Positions 14,525 through 14,878 of a DNA stretch of 14,878 nt are shown here, piece by piece. Each line of letters starts with the position of its first letter. The first letter of the stretch is position 1. Both the position numbers and the translations under genes were made by a program. The notes beneath the pieces are model-generated. The model had not been told where the DNA came from and did not search any database. It saw only the letters and a program-made list of their open reading frames with translations. Source of the stretch: an uncultured Oscillibacter sp. (lineage in GTDB: Bacteria > Bacillota_A > Clostridia > Oscillospirales > Oscillospiraceae); the NCBI GenBank assembly GCA_948902155.1, contig CAQVQZ010000030.1, positions 1 to 14,878 on the forward strand, read 5' to 3'.

Positions 14525-14878
14525 TTCTGATCCTCCTTCGGGGGTAATTCCTGTTTTCCAAACAATCTTGTCAGCCCCTCGGCAAAGCCGGAGAGCCGGG
14601 CGGCTACCGCCGCGTAATCCATTCTCGTGGGACCCACCACGCCGATGAGGCCCCGCATATTGTCTCCTATATCATAGCTGGCGACCACCACGCTGGTGTC
14701 TTTCAGCGCCTCCTTGACGTTCTCCGGGCCGATTAAAATCTCCATGGGCCGGTGCTCCGGCATGGGGAGCTCCTCCTTGCTGTCGGCCAGGAAGCTCATG
14801 AGCTCGTGGGCCTTGTCGGCGTCCCGGAACTCCGGGAGCTTCAGAAGCTGGCTGGCTCCGGCGGTGACGATCTCCCGC
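14521..14878 (-). CDS. hrcA: Heat-inducible transcription repressor HrcA, C-terminal part (cut by window edge)
   Basis: HrcA represses the groE and dnaK operons by binding CIRCE operators. About 118 C-terminal residues are present, reading in from the right edge. They include AGASQLLKLPEF, ILIGPEN and the family hallmark IGVVGPTRMDYAAVAARL near the end. The DNA-binding N-terminus and the CIRCE site expected upstream lie outside the window. The stop codon overlaps the grpE start by 4 nt. As first gene of the cluster it makes autoregulation of the whole heat-shock operon likely, which is inference from the usual family arrangement. Confidence 0.94.
   Translation of the reverse strand, partial: REIVTAGASQLLKLPEFRDADKAHELMSFLADSKEELPMPEHRPMEILIGPENVKEALKDTSVVVASYDIGDNMRGLIGVVGPTRMDYAAVAARLSGFAEGLTRLFGKQELPPKEDQK

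Overview
The window looks like chromosomal DNA from a GC-rich member of the Clostridia, most likely an Oscillospiraceae-type gut anaerobe (Oscillibacter, Flavonifractor or Dysosmobacter-like). The order hrcA-grpE-dnaK-dnaJ, a DnaK lacking the N-terminal insertion typical of Gram-negative DnaK, ribonuclease M5, an S-layer-homology (SLH) surface protein and strong AGGAGG-type ribosome binding sites all point this way. The family-level guess rests on base composition and repeat style, not on a search.

Layout. Nearly everything is on the minus strand, so transcription mostly runs from high to low coordinates. At the right edge is the heat-shock cluster: the 3' part of hrcA (cut by the window edge), grpE, dnaK and dnaJ, followed closely by a PHP-domain phosphatase gene of the histidinol-phosphatase type that starts with TTG. 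A hairpin-rich, transposase-free element of about 190 bp with inverted ends (9634-9823) then separates this cluster from a second unit with its own good promoter: rpiB and a membrane-anchored glycoside-hydrolase-like protein, closed by a terminator. Next comes comEC (DNA uptake channel), overlapping holA (DNA polymerase III delta subunit). A structured repeat region follows, then rnmV (RNase M5), and a separately promoted carboxymuconolactone decarboxylase-cupin fusion. That gene converges on the only plus-strand gene, a secreted SLH protein with a 39-unit Pro-x-x repeat, and the two share a bidirectional terminator. Left of the SLH gene, and divergent from it, is galE, cut by the left edge.

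How the genes relate. The heat-shock block encodes a repressor and a complete DnaK-DnaJ-GrpE chaperone machine. comEC, holA and rnmV are housekeeping genes for DNA uptake, replication and 5S rRNA maturation. galE and the SLH protein concern the cell envelope, but they are divergently transcribed and need not be functionally linked.

The most unusual content is between the genes. Several structured or repeat-like spacers occur in under 15 kb: the hairpin array after the PHP gene, a three-hairpin element enclosed by an outer stem between holA and rnmV, a 28-bp near-perfect palindrome that encodes the last residues and stop codon of HolA, an AT-rich inverted repeat between grpE and dnaK, and a hairpin-containing spacer between dnaK and dnaJ. 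I see no phage, CRISPR array, RNA gene or clear new multi-gene defence system.
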